This document shows positions 1-6,197 of a DNA stretch of 6,197 nt, in pieces. The position numbers were made by a program, and so were the translations under genes. This DNA comes from an uncultured Planctomycetaceae bacterium (GTDB taxonomy: Bacteria > Planctomycetota > Planctomycetia > Pirellulales > JACPPG01). The notes below the pieces were generated by a model that had not been told where the DNA came from, ran no database searches, and saw only the letters and a program-made list of their open reading frames with translations. Numbering within the stretch: position 1 is the stretch's first letter; each line of letters starts with the position of its first letter. Location of the stretch: NCBI GenBank assembly GCA_945957305.1, contig CAMFLN010000223.1, positions 1 to 6,197 on the forward strand, read 5' to 3'.

Positions 1-1184
1 GTGCAGACGAGCGCCTTGCCATCGTTCGAGACGCTGAGCGAGGCGTACGAATGGTCGGCCAAAAACGGCGTAACTCGGCCGTCGGCCACGGTGACGCGAA
101 AGATCCTGGCGCCCCCCTTTTGATCCGCGACAAAGAACAAACTCGCGCCGTCGGCGGACCAAATAAATTGATCGACCGATCCGTCGAAGCCCTGCGTCAA
201 GACGCGCGGGGCGCCGCCATCGGTCGCGACGACCAATTCCCATTGGTCCGCTTCGTAACCGGGCTGCTTTTGAGCGCGGTACGCCAAACGTTTGCCATCC
301 GGCGAGTAGCGTGGGCAACTATCGGCGGCGGGATTCTTCTCGGTGAGATTTTCGGCCTTGCCCCCGGCGACCGGCACGCGCCAGATGTCGTGGTTCGTGT
401 TCCATGCTTCGTCGCGCGAAGGGGGTGGAGCCGTGTAGACCAAGAAACGATTGTCCGGGCTGAACGTGAAATCGTCGCCGACCGAAAACGTCGTTGAAGT
501 CGGATAGCCGTCGCGGTCCCCGGGCGTGACGTCGCGCGGTTCGCCGCCCGTGGCCGGCATCACGAACAAGTGCTGCCGCTTCCCTTCGACCCACGAGTCC
601 CAATGGCGGTAGAACAAGCGATCAAACACACGTGCCTTCACCGGGTTTTTGGCAATCTCCTCGGCGCGCTTTTTGTTGGCAGCATTGCTCTCGGCGTACG
701 GCTTCTCCGAGAACTCGGGGTACACCGCGGACACAAAGGCAACTAGCTTGCCATCCGGGGACCACACGCCGGTTGCGGCCTCGGTCGCGATCGAAGTCAA
801 TTGCCGCGCTTCACCCCCCGCGAGGTCGATGACCCATAACTGATTGTCGCCTGAGCGGTTGGACTCGAACAAGATCTGGCGGCTGTCAGGGCTGAACCGC
901 GGATGGCGATCTTTTTTCGTCGTCGTAGTCAATTGCCGCGGCGCGCCACCGGCGGTCGGCGCCAGCCAGAGCGTGGAGGAACTGCTATTGGCCGCCAGGT
1001 CGACCGAGCCCAGGACGTACACGATCCACTTGCCGTCAGGACTGACCTGGGGATCCGAAACACGTTTGAATTGAAACAGGTCCTGGACCGCGAGGGGGCG
1101 GGTTTTGGCTGCGGCGGTGACGGAAGTAGCCAGGCCCGCGGAAGCGGCAGCCAGGGCGAGAACGCGAAGAGCCGGATTGCTCAT
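1..1184 (-). CDS. S9-family peptidase (dipeptidyl peptidase 5-like), N-terminal beta-propeller part, cut by left edge
   Basis: The reading frame is open from the ATG at 1184 to the left edge (394 codons) with no stop. Residues 1-26 look like a Sec signal peptide: hydrophobic core ALRVLALAAASAGLA, likely cleavage after TAAA. The rest is a WD40-like (PD40/TolB-type) beta-propeller. SPDG-type turns occur at residues 48, 98, 142, 242, 294, 343 and 386, which fits seven blades, with an insertion between the third and fourth. That insertion carries the segment RLFYRHWDSWVEGKRQHLFV (190-208), which resembles the DPP5/acylaminoacyl-peptidase branch of family S9. Such enzymes release dipeptides or acylated residues from peptides, here presumably in the periplasm. 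Family members are usually about 650-700 residues, so the alpha/beta-hydrolase domain with its Ser-Asp-His triad should lie left of the window and was not seen. An alternative ATG at 1202 is in frame but lacks a ribosome site. Family is fairly sure; exact specificity is not. Confidence 0.88.
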   Translation of the reverse strand, partial: MSNPALRVLALAAASAGLATSVTAAAKTRPLAVQDLFQFKRVSDPQVSPDGKWIVYVLGSVDLAANSSSSTLWLAPTAGGAPRQLTTTTKKDRHPRFSPDSRQILFESNRSGDNQLWVIDLAGGEARQLTSIATEAATGVWSPDGKLVAFVSAVYPEFSEKPYAESNAANKKRAEEIAKNPVKARVFDRLFYRHWDSWVEGKRQHLFVMPATGGEPRDVTPGDRDGYPTSTTFSVGDDFTFSPDNRFLVYTAPPPSRDEAWNTNHDIWRVPVAGGKAENLTEKNPAADSCPRYSPDGKRLAYRAQKQPGYEADQWELVVATDGGAPRVLTQGFDGSVDQFIWSADGASLFFVADQKGGARIFRVTVADGRVTPFLADHSYASLSVSNDGKALVC

Positions 1185-1193
1185 GACGATATG

Positions 1194-1198
1194 TTCCT
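1194..1198 (-). promoter_or_regulatory. Ribosome binding site AGGAA for the S9 peptidase
   Basis: On the minus strand AGGAA ends nine bases before the ATG at 1184, a normal spacing. The in-frame ATG at 1202 has no purine-rich site upstream and would add MQEHIV in front of the signal peptide. This site therefore favours the 1184 start. Confidence 0.6.
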
Positions 1199-1432
1199 GC
1201 ATGGTTCGTCGAGTGGTCAGTCATGGCGGCGTGCACGGCTGGTCGGTTGCCAAAAACAGCGGCGTGGCAAACAGAACCGCGCGAGTACGCCCTGTACGTT
1301 ATACGCGTCACGCAGAACGAATCCAGTCCGGGCGAGCTGGACGTTCTGAATGAGGAACACCGTGGCGGATAATGCTTGCGATGGCCTTGCAAGCCGTGCA
1401 TGATCTAGACACTCCATCGCTGTCCCCGCAAC

Positions 1433-1461
1433 GAGTGGGTCAGCCCCGCCTTTTTCCACTC
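1433..1461 (+). promoter_or_regulatory. Possible small hairpin in the leader of the glycosidase-like gene
   Basis: GAGTGG at 1433-1438 is complementary to CCACTC at 1456-1461, giving a six-pair stem with a 17-base loop that contains a run of five T. It ends 15 bases before the ATG at 1477, so it could affect ribosome access. A six-pair stem with a long loop arises easily by chance, so the call is weak. Confidence 0.2.
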
Positions 1462-1476
1462 CTGTGAGTTAACTGC

Positions 1477-3771
1477 ATGGCACTGCGAGACGCTTTCATT
1501 CCTGCATTTTTTGCGGCCATATGGGGGCTCGTCAGCTTGGACGCGGCCGTGGCCGGCGAACCAATTGCCAATCCCGCTGCGGACGGACTTCCGCCGCGCT
1601 CGGTGCGGGTCGCGCGCCCGGAACGACCTATTCCTGAGTGGATCGAAACGCACAAACGCGTGGGACACCTGCCGGGCGATTTGCGGATGGGGGAAGAGTT
1701 CGTCAAGTCAGGCTACAACGTTGTGACAGTCAACGTCCTGGGGCGATGGGACATCGTGGGGCCCTCGGCCGATCTCTATCCGGCCGAACGCGTCAAGGAA
1801 GCGGAAACTTACCTGCGGACGCATGTGGAACGCTGCCACAAAGCCGGCGCCAAGGCGGTCTTTTATATGGGACCGGTACAAGTCGCGGCAGGCAACGACA
1901 TCTTCGCCAAGGCACATCCCGATTGGCTGCGCACCAAGGCCGATGGACAGCCAGACGCCGTGCCAAACTTCGCCAATATTCGCAGCAGCTACGCCGACTG
2001 GCTGCTGAAGCAAATGGAATATGTGACGCGCGAGTTCAAGGTCGACGGTTACTGGTTCGACGGATATGCCCCCGTGCACCTGCACACCTATGACGAGGCC
2101 ACGAAGAAGGCTTTCCGCGAGTTCTCAGGTGGGCGCGAGATCCCCACGAAATTCGATCCGGTGCATGATCCAGTCGCGCGGCAATACCTGGCCTGGCACG
2201 AAGCGTACTTCGTCGATTTTGCCGATCGGCTACGAGAGACGATTCGCACGGTCAATCCTGAGTCGATCATCTATGTCAATCACTCGGCCAATCGCACCTG
2301 GTATTACCCCGATATGTACATGGGGGAATACCCGATCGATTACGCGAGCGCGGTTGATATCTCGTCGGTCGAGCTTTATTGGGATGTGCCGGGGGATCCG
2401 CTGTATCAGCAGTTTGTCTACGCTTTCATGCAAGGAATCACGCACGAGCGAGGCGCGGCCTGTTGGATCCAACCGTCGGCCCACGGCATCTCGGGCATTT
2501 CGTCGCGGATCGAGATCCAATTACGCGGGCTCGAGGGGACTCCCTGGGGCGTCTATCCCGAGTTTGTTGAATCGACCGGGCGCGAAGAGTACTACAAGTT
2601 GCACCTGGAGAACATGAAAGCGCGTGACGAGTGGTTCGCCAAATCGCGGGCGATACCCTACATCGGTATCGTGGCTTCGGAGCAGACACGCACCTTGTAC
2701 GCGCAAGGCGCGCTGCCAGCTTATTTCTCGCACACGCTGGGAGCTTTTCGTTCATACATGGAAAAGCACTGGCCCGTCCGGGTCTTGACAGAACATGATC
2801 TGGAGGACGTCGACCTGCAGGGTATTCGCGTGCTGGTGTTACCGAACGTTGCCTGCATGTCACCCCGCGCCGCGGAAGTCGTGCGGCGCTTTGTCGCCGC
2901 GGGGGGCGGGCTGATCGCGACTTTCGAAACCTCGCTGTATGACGAGAACTATCAGAAGCGCGCCGATTTTGCGCTGGGGGACTTGTTCCGCGCGCAATAC
3001 CTGGCGACCGATACGGTGAGCCAGCGGACAGAGAATCTTTATCTGACACTTAGCGGCGACCATGCCATCACCGACGATCCGCTGATCAAGTCAAAACAGA
3101 ACACCGCCTGGCTGAATCCGGGAAACCCGCCCCCGAGTGGTTCACTGGCGCTGATCGCCAGTGCCGCGGCGACCAAGCCGCTCGACGGTGGCCAGGTGCT
3201 GGCGCAATACCGCGTGAATTTGCCGGCCGAGCGCGCCAAGGAACAGTTTCCCGCGGTGATTGCCTCGGAGTTTGGCCAAGGACGCGTGGTCTACTTCCCG
3301 GCATCGATCGACAAAGGCATGTTCTTTTATCCTGACGGCTACATGCGGCAATTGCTCGATCGCGCGGCCCGTTGGGTGGCCCGGGACGACCGTCTGCCGG
3401 TTCAGGTCGATGGTCCGCTGATCCTGACTGCGACCTATCGGCGTCAGGCTGACAAGAAGCGGACCATCGTGCATTTGCTGAATCAAGCGAGCAGTTGGGG
3501 CATGCATTCGATTTATCAAAAGCTGGCCCCTCTGCCCGAGGAATTGAACAAGCAATGGGGATTTCCGAATCAATCCGAGCTGCGCGGGACGTGGCCGGTG
3601 CGCGAGGAGGTCATTCCGCTCTCGGGCATTCGGGTGCGCTGCAACGTGCCCGGCGTCACGCGAGCCACGCTTGAACCCGGCTCGATCGATCTCCCCTTGA
3701 ATAAAATAGATGACGGTCTAGAGGTGATCGTCAACGACTTGGGGATGCATGCGATGGTGGTGTTCGAATGA
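1477..3771 (+). CDS. Exported glycoside hydrolase-like protein (TIM barrel, GHL6/alpha-amylase-family type, with GH42-trimerisation-like domain)
   Basis: A 764-residue protein. The start is firm because an in-frame TGA sits at 1465-1467 and 1477 is the first ATG after it; no clear Shine-Dalgarno site is visible. Residues 1-26 form a signal peptide with likely cleavage after AVA26. Residues about 55-390 look like a (beta/alpha)8 barrel. They include a YNVVTVNVLGRWD strand (80-92), the motif VDGYWFDGY (189-197) and VELYWDV (298-304). The WFDG pattern resembles the nucleophile strand of retaining glycosidases such as GH29, so D195 is a candidate nucleophile; E299 is a possible acid/base by position only. 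Residues about 392-640 resemble the amidotransferase-like trimerisation domain of GH42 enzymes (RVLVLPNVACMS, then FVAAGGGLIATFE, then GQGRVVYFPAS). A C-terminal beta domain follows (645-764). The probable role is cleavage of an oligosaccharide or polysaccharide outside the cytoplasm; the substrate cannot be read from sequence. It overlaps the downstream esterase by four bases. The fold is fairly sure; activity is inferred. Confidence 0.82.
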   Translation: MALRDAFIPAFFAAIWGLVSLDAAVAGEPIANPAADGLPPRSVRVARPERPIPEWIETHKRVGHLPGDLRMGEEFVKSGYNVVTVNVLGRWDIVGPSADLYPAERVKEAETYLRTHVERCHKAGAKAVFYMGPVQVAAGNDIFAKAHPDWLRTKADGQPDAVPNFANIRSSYADWLLKQMEYVTREFKVDGYWFDGYAPVHLHTYDEATKKAFREFSGGREIPTKFDPVHDPVARQYLAWHEAYFVDFADRLRETIRTVNPESIIYVNHSANRTWYYPDMYMGEYPIDYASAVDISSVELYWDVPGDPLYQQFVYAFMQGITHERGAACWIQPSAHGISGISSRIEIQLRGLEGTPWGVYPEFVESTGREEYYKLHLENMKARDEWFAKSRAIPYIGIVASEQTRTLYAQGALPAYFSHTLGAFRSYMEKHWPVRVLTEHDLEDVDLQGIRVLVLPNVACMSPRAAEVVRRFVAAGGGLIATFETSLYDENYQKRADFALGDLFRAQYLATDTVSQRTENLYLTLSGDHAITDDPLIKSKQNTAWLNPGNPPPSGSLALIASAAATKPLDGGQVLAQYRVNLPAERAKEQFPAVIASEFGQGRVVYFPASIDKGMFFYPDGYMRQLLDRAARWVARDDRLPVQVDGPLILTATYRRQADKKRTIVHLLNQASSWGMHSIYQKLAPLPEELNKQWGFPNQSELRGTWPVREEVIPLSGIRVRCNVPGVTRATLEPGSIDLPLNKIDDGLEVIVNDLGMHAMVVFE
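3768..3771 (+). other. ATGA stop-start overlap joining the two plus-strand genes
   Basis: The TGA that ends the glycosidase-like gene (3769-3771) shares bases with the ATG of the esterase gene (3768-3770). This arrangement usually means one mRNA and reinitiation by the same ribosome. The bases just upstream offer no strong Shine-Dalgarno site, which fits coupling. Confidence 0.85.
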
Positions 3772-5651
3772 CAGGCCGCACGCACAAACTGTTCTTGGCA
3801 TGCACCCTCGTAGCCGGGTGCGTTGGCCTGCCGAGACTAGCGCGCGCGGAAGACCATCAGCACGCCAAGATTGAATCCATTGACCAGTTATGGTCTGGCT
3901 ATGACCCGCGCTCGCTGCCGCTCGAGATCGAAACGATTAAGTCGTGGGACGAAGAAGACGTTCATCTCGAAACGATCTACTTCACAGGCGAAATCTTTGA
4001 GGGAGAAAAGACTCGCATTTTCGGCTACCTGGGACGCCCACGGCAGGCGCCGGGACGCGTTCCTGCAATCTTGCACATCCACGGCGGCGGGCAGACGGCG
4101 AACCTCGACTGGCCACGCTTTTGGGCACGTCGCGGCTACGCGTGCCTGAGCTTCGACTTTTGCGGCGATACGAATTTGCCCAACTTAGGCCCACAATATC
4201 GGCGCGAGCGTTTCACGCTCTGGGGTCAAGTGCCGGCCAATATGATGGCGCCCGGCGGCGGCAATCGGACAATGACCCCGACGCCTTACAAGAACCCCTG
4301 GTATCACTGGACCATGGCCGCACGCCGGGGCCTGACGTTGCTCGAAGCGCAAGAGCACGTCGACGCCCAGCGGCTGGGAATCTTCGGCATTTCGATGGGT
4401 GGAACGCTGACCTGGATGGTCGCCGGCGTTGATCCGCGCGTGAAAGCCGCGGTGCCGATTTACGGCAATGGCTGGGAGTCGTACGACACTTATCCGCCGC
4501 AAACCACCGCTGATGTGAACGAGGACACGCGGCTCTGGCGATTGCTGATCGCGCCTGAAGCGCACGCGCCGCGAATCCACATTCCCGTGTTGTTCATGAG
4601 CGCGACCAACGACTTTCATGGCAAGATGGACCTCGGCTACCGCTCGCTTGATCTGCTCTCTTCGGCGGTGCATCGCCAGGTGTTTACGCCGAATTTCGAT
4701 CACCATATCGAGCCGGCCGAGGCCCGTTCGCTGCCCCTTTGGATGGATGTCCATCTGCGCGGGCAACCCGCCACGTGGCCTGCCGCGCCACGCGTCGAAC
4801 TGACCTCGGCCGACGATGCGGGCGTGCCGACGGTGAGAGTCTCGCAGCCTGACACTTCTCACTCGGACGACGCTGCCATCGAGCGAGCGGACGTCTATTA
4901 CGCGTTGTCGAACGATTGGCCGATGACGCGATTTTGGCGCACGGTCGAGACGAAGCGTGCCGACGATGGTTCATTCGTCGGCGCGACGCCTTATGTCGAC
5001 GCTGCTGACACTTTAATCGTGTTCGCCAACGTCACTTACCCATCGGGCATCCGGCAAAGCTCGGAGTTGGTGAAACGCCCCGCCGCGGAAGTCGCGGGCG
5101 CTCGACCGACGCTCGCGCGGCAAACGCTTGTCGACAGCATGGAGACGGCCACCGATTGGACTTGGGTGCCGGCTTATACCGATCCGAACCAGGGAGAGAC
5201 CCATTTTTTTGAGTCGTGGGAAGGAAGCGATGGCGAGCACGGCTTTACGCTCGATCGCCAGATGTTCCCACACCAGCGGCCGATGAATTTCTACTTCGGC
5301 ACTCGAAAGATCGGCGATCCGCAATTCCGCGGCACTGGGAAGACAGCGCTGGCGATTGATTGTCTGGCCGAGGCACTCCCCGAAAAGCTGACCATTCGCC
5401 TGCGACACCGGCTCCCCGGCGGGCATAGCCAGGAGTTCACAGCCGATGTCTTACCAGCGGACGAAGCGTCGCAGGCGAGTGCCGGACCAACCAACAGTGC
5501 GACATGGCGCACGCTACGGCTGCACCACGAGCAGTTCAAGAATGCCCAAGAGCAAGTTTTGCCCGACTGGGAGCACGTCGAGTATTTCATTCTCAACGGC
5601 ACAAACGCTGCGGATCATCCGCCCGTCTTCAAGCGCTTGCGGTGGGAATGA
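3768..5651 (+). CDS. Exported alpha/beta-hydrolase, dienelactone hydrolase / acetyl xylan esterase-like, with C-terminal beta-rich extension
   Basis: A 627-residue protein starting in the ATGA overlap with the preceding gene. An in-frame TGA at 3711-3713 and the lack of another ATG after it support this start, and translation is probably coupled. The N-terminus is a signal peptide, with two possible ends: after ARA27, or at C18 in the lipobox-like VAGC (15-18). The hydrolase domain covers about residues 55-335. The oxyanion-hole motif HGGG is at 105-108, the nucleophile elbow GISMGG at 207-212 gives S209, the acid is probably D282 in TNDFHG, and the catalytic histidine is probably H312 or H313 in FDHHIEP. 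The triad therefore looks complete. Residues about 340-440 form a beta-rich linker domain. Residues about 453-627 form a second beta-rich domain that may bind carbohydrate. The likely role is removal of acetyl or other ester groups from a glycan alongside the neighbouring glycosidase-like enzyme. A peptidase role is less likely because no propeller is present. Esterase class is fairly sure; substrate is unknown. Confidence 0.84.
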   Translation: MTGRTHKLFLACTLVAGCVGLPRLARAEDHQHAKIESIDQLWSGYDPRSLPLEIETIKSWDEEDVHLETIYFTGEIFEGEKTRIFGYLGRPRQAPGRVPAILHIHGGGQTANLDWPRFWARRGYACLSFDFCGDTNLPNLGPQYRRERFTLWGQVPANMMAPGGGNRTMTPTPYKNPWYHWTMAARRGLTLLEAQEHVDAQRLGIFGISMGGTLTWMVAGVDPRVKAAVPIYGNGWESYDTYPPQTTADVNEDTRLWRLLIAPEAHAPRIHIPVLFMSATNDFHGKMDLGYRSLDLLSSAVHRQVFTPNFDHHIEPAEARSLPLWMDVHLRGQPATWPAAPRVELTSADDAGVPTVRVSQPDTSHSDDAAIERADVYYALSNDWPMTRFWRTVETKRADDGSFVGATPYVDAADTLIVFANVTYPSGIRQSSELVKRPAAEVAGARPTLARQTLVDSMETATDWTWVPAYTDPNQGETHFFESWEGSDGEHGFTLDRQMFPHQRPMNFYFGTRKIGDPQFRGTGKTALAIDCLAEALPEKLTIRLRHRLPGGHSQEFTADVLPADEASQASAGPTNSATWRTLRLHHEQFKNAQEQVLPDWEHVEYFILNGTNAADHPPVFKRLRWE

Positions 5652-5669
5652 TCAGCGTCGCATCGAGAT
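5652..5669. other. 18-bp gap between convergent genes, no clear terminator
   Basis: The stop of the esterase gene (plus) and the stop of the glycosyltransferase-like gene (minus, TAG at 5672-5670) face each other across 18 bases. I see no GC-rich hairpin followed by a T run in either direction. The A tract at 5700-5706 lies inside the minus-strand gene and has no stem beside it. Transcripts from both sides probably overlap, or termination is Rho-dependent. Confidence 0.5.
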
Positions 5670-6197
5670 CTAACGCCGCGTCAGTCCCAGTACGCTGAGA
5701 AAAAAACTGCACAGAATCGTCTGGCAGCCGAGCACCAGAAAGAGAACCGAAGGGATCACAATGCGGAACTCTTTTTGAAAATCGAGATCACCGAACGAGT
5801 GCGCCCCCCACTGGCCGACCGCATAGACGGAACCGAGCAGGCCGATCAGTACCAGCAGAGCGCCGATTGCCAGCCCTCTTTCCAGGGTGAAGACCCGAAA
5901 CAGCCGGTTGATCGACGCATCGGCTGGCCGCAGACCGGCGGTAATGGCGAAGACTTTGGTGAATGCTGAAAAGGCCACGGCCTGAAAGCCGATAAACACC
6001 GCTGCCGCCGCGTACAGCATGGTATGCACGTCCAGAGTAACCCCCGGCGCCATCGCGCGTGGCCCCGGCAGCAGCCAGAGCCCCAGCGAAAATCCCACCA
6101 GCATCAGCAGCAGGCCGGGGTACAAAAAGAGCCAGCGCGGGCTGTACATGAGCAGGAATCGCAGGTTGCGCCAACCGTCGCGCCAACTGCGCATATG
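5670..6197 (-). CDS. C-terminal membrane part of a probable family 2 glycosyltransferase, cut by right edge
   Basis: The frame ends with TAG at 5672-5670 and stays open to the right edge, giving 175 residues in view. An ATG at 6194 is available, but a His codon in frame precedes it with no stop, and the protein there begins inside a recognisable motif, so the real start is probably outside the window. The segment MRSWRDGWRNLRFLLMYSPR resembles the stretch that links the GT-A catalytic domain to the membrane region in GT2 enzymes of the polyprenyl-phosphate (DPM1/GtrB-like) type. Four hydrophobic helices follow, at about residues 20-43, 58-80, 106-128 and 147-170 counted from that Met, ending in GLTRR. 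Such enzymes move a sugar from a nucleotide donor to a lipid carrier or envelope glycan at the inner membrane. The catalytic domain with its DxD motif is not in view, so the call rests on the linker motif and the helix pattern. A stand-alone small membrane protein is the alternative. Confidence 0.68.
   Translation of the reverse strand, partial: HMRSWRDGWRNLRFLLMYSPRWLFLYPGLLLMLVGFSLGLWLLPGPRAMAPGVTLDVHTMLYAAAAVFIGFQAVAFSAFTKVFAITAGLRPADASINRLFRVFTLERGLAIGALLVLIGLLGSVYAVGQWGAHSFGDLDFQKEFRIVIPSVLFLVLGCQTILCSFFLSVLGLTRR

Larger units (their letters stand above)
1185..1476. other. Divergent intergenic region, presumed to hold promoters for both flanking units
   Basis: These 292 bases separate the divergent starts at 1184 (minus) and 1477 (plus), so promoters for both directions should be here. 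I see only weak candidates. On the plus strand, TTGCGA (1376-1381) and CATGAT (1399-1404) are spaced 17 bases apart, each matching four of six sigma-70 consensus bases. On the minus strand, TATAAC (1303-1298) resembles a -10 box but has no good -35 partner. The short palindrome CTTGCAAG lies at 1386-1393. Short open frames crossing the region have no coding character, and no tRNA or riboswitch fold was recognised. The elements named are guesses. Confidence 0.4.

Noticed and set aside
415..435. Apparent frameshift in the S9 peptidase near a run of C on the minus strand (CTCCACCCCC)
   Set aside because: Recounting the run gave five C after the A, and the frame continues cleanly into TAPPPSRDEAWN and further blades. 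No frameshift exists.
51..497. Plus-strand open frame of 148 codons at the left end
   Set aside because: It is antisense to the S9 peptidase, whose frame shows regular propeller blades through the same bases. The plus-strand product has no motif.
1200..1202. Upstream ATG as the start of the S9 peptidase
   Set aside because: It lacks a ribosome site, while AGGAA sits nine bases before the ATG at 1184, and the extra residues would not improve the signal peptide.
2438..3049. Minus-strand open frame of 203 codons opposite the glycosidase-like gene
   Set aside because: The translation is Arg, Pro and Ser rich and low in complexity, with no recognisable domain, and it is fully covered by a well-supported gene.
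4185..4862. Minus-strand open frame of 225 codons opposite the esterase gene
   Set aside because: It lies wholly inside a gene with a clear catalytic triad. The translation is rich in Arg, His and Gly with no fold or motif, as expected for the opposite strand of GC-rich coding DNA.
5670..6194. A complete 174-residue small membrane protein starting at the ATG at 6194
   Set aside because: The frame is open past this ATG to the window edge, and the protein begins inside a motif typical of the GT2 catalytic-to-membrane linker. A truncated larger gene is more likely, though a stand-alone protein cannot be ruled out.
1..6197. CRISPR arrays, tRNA or rRNA genes, insertion sequences, prophage or defence genes
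   Set aside because: No regularly spaced repeats, cloverleaf sequences, transposase-like frames or terminal inverted repeats were seen. Almost all the DNA is explained by four ordinary genes.

Overview
The window reads as a chromosomal segment from a GC-rich (roughly 60% G+C by eye) Gram-negative-type bacterium. A member of the Planctomycetota, or a relative rich in secreted hydrolases, is the best guess. That guess rests on the style of the proteins: an S9 peptidase with a WD40-like propeller, a large secreted glycosidase-like protein and an esterase with extra C-terminal domains, with weak or absent Shine-Dalgarno sites before the last two. No ribosomal or other marker gene is present, so the lineage is inference only.

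Layout. Positions 1-1184 (minus strand) hold the first 394 codons of an exported S9-family peptidase resembling dipeptidyl peptidase 5; its catalytic domain lies beyond the left edge. Positions 1185-1476 are a divergent intergenic region that should carry promoters for both directions. Positions 1477-3771 (plus) encode a 764-residue exported protein that looks like a TIM-barrel glycoside hydrolase with a GH42-trimerisation/amidotransferase-like domain. Positions 3768-5651 (plus) encode a 627-residue exported alpha/beta-hydrolase of the dienelactone hydrolase / acetyl xylan esterase type, with an uncharacterised C-terminal beta-rich part. The two plus-strand genes overlap by four bases (ATGA) and almost certainly form one transcript. 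After an 18-bp gap, positions 5670-6197 (minus) hold the C-terminal membrane part of what is probably a family 2 glycosyltransferase, cut by the right edge.

How it fits together. The central pair suggests a small carbohydrate-use unit, with a glycosidase-like enzyme and an esterase exported together to act on a substituted glycan. The divergent peptidase could add nutrient scavenging but may be unrelated. The convergent glycosyltransferase belongs to a separate transcription unit, probably for envelope or glycolipid synthesis. I found no mobile element, CRISPR array, tRNA, rRNA or phage feature, and nothing that clearly amounts to a new biological system. The most open questions are the substrate of the central pair and the role of the esterase's C-terminal domain.
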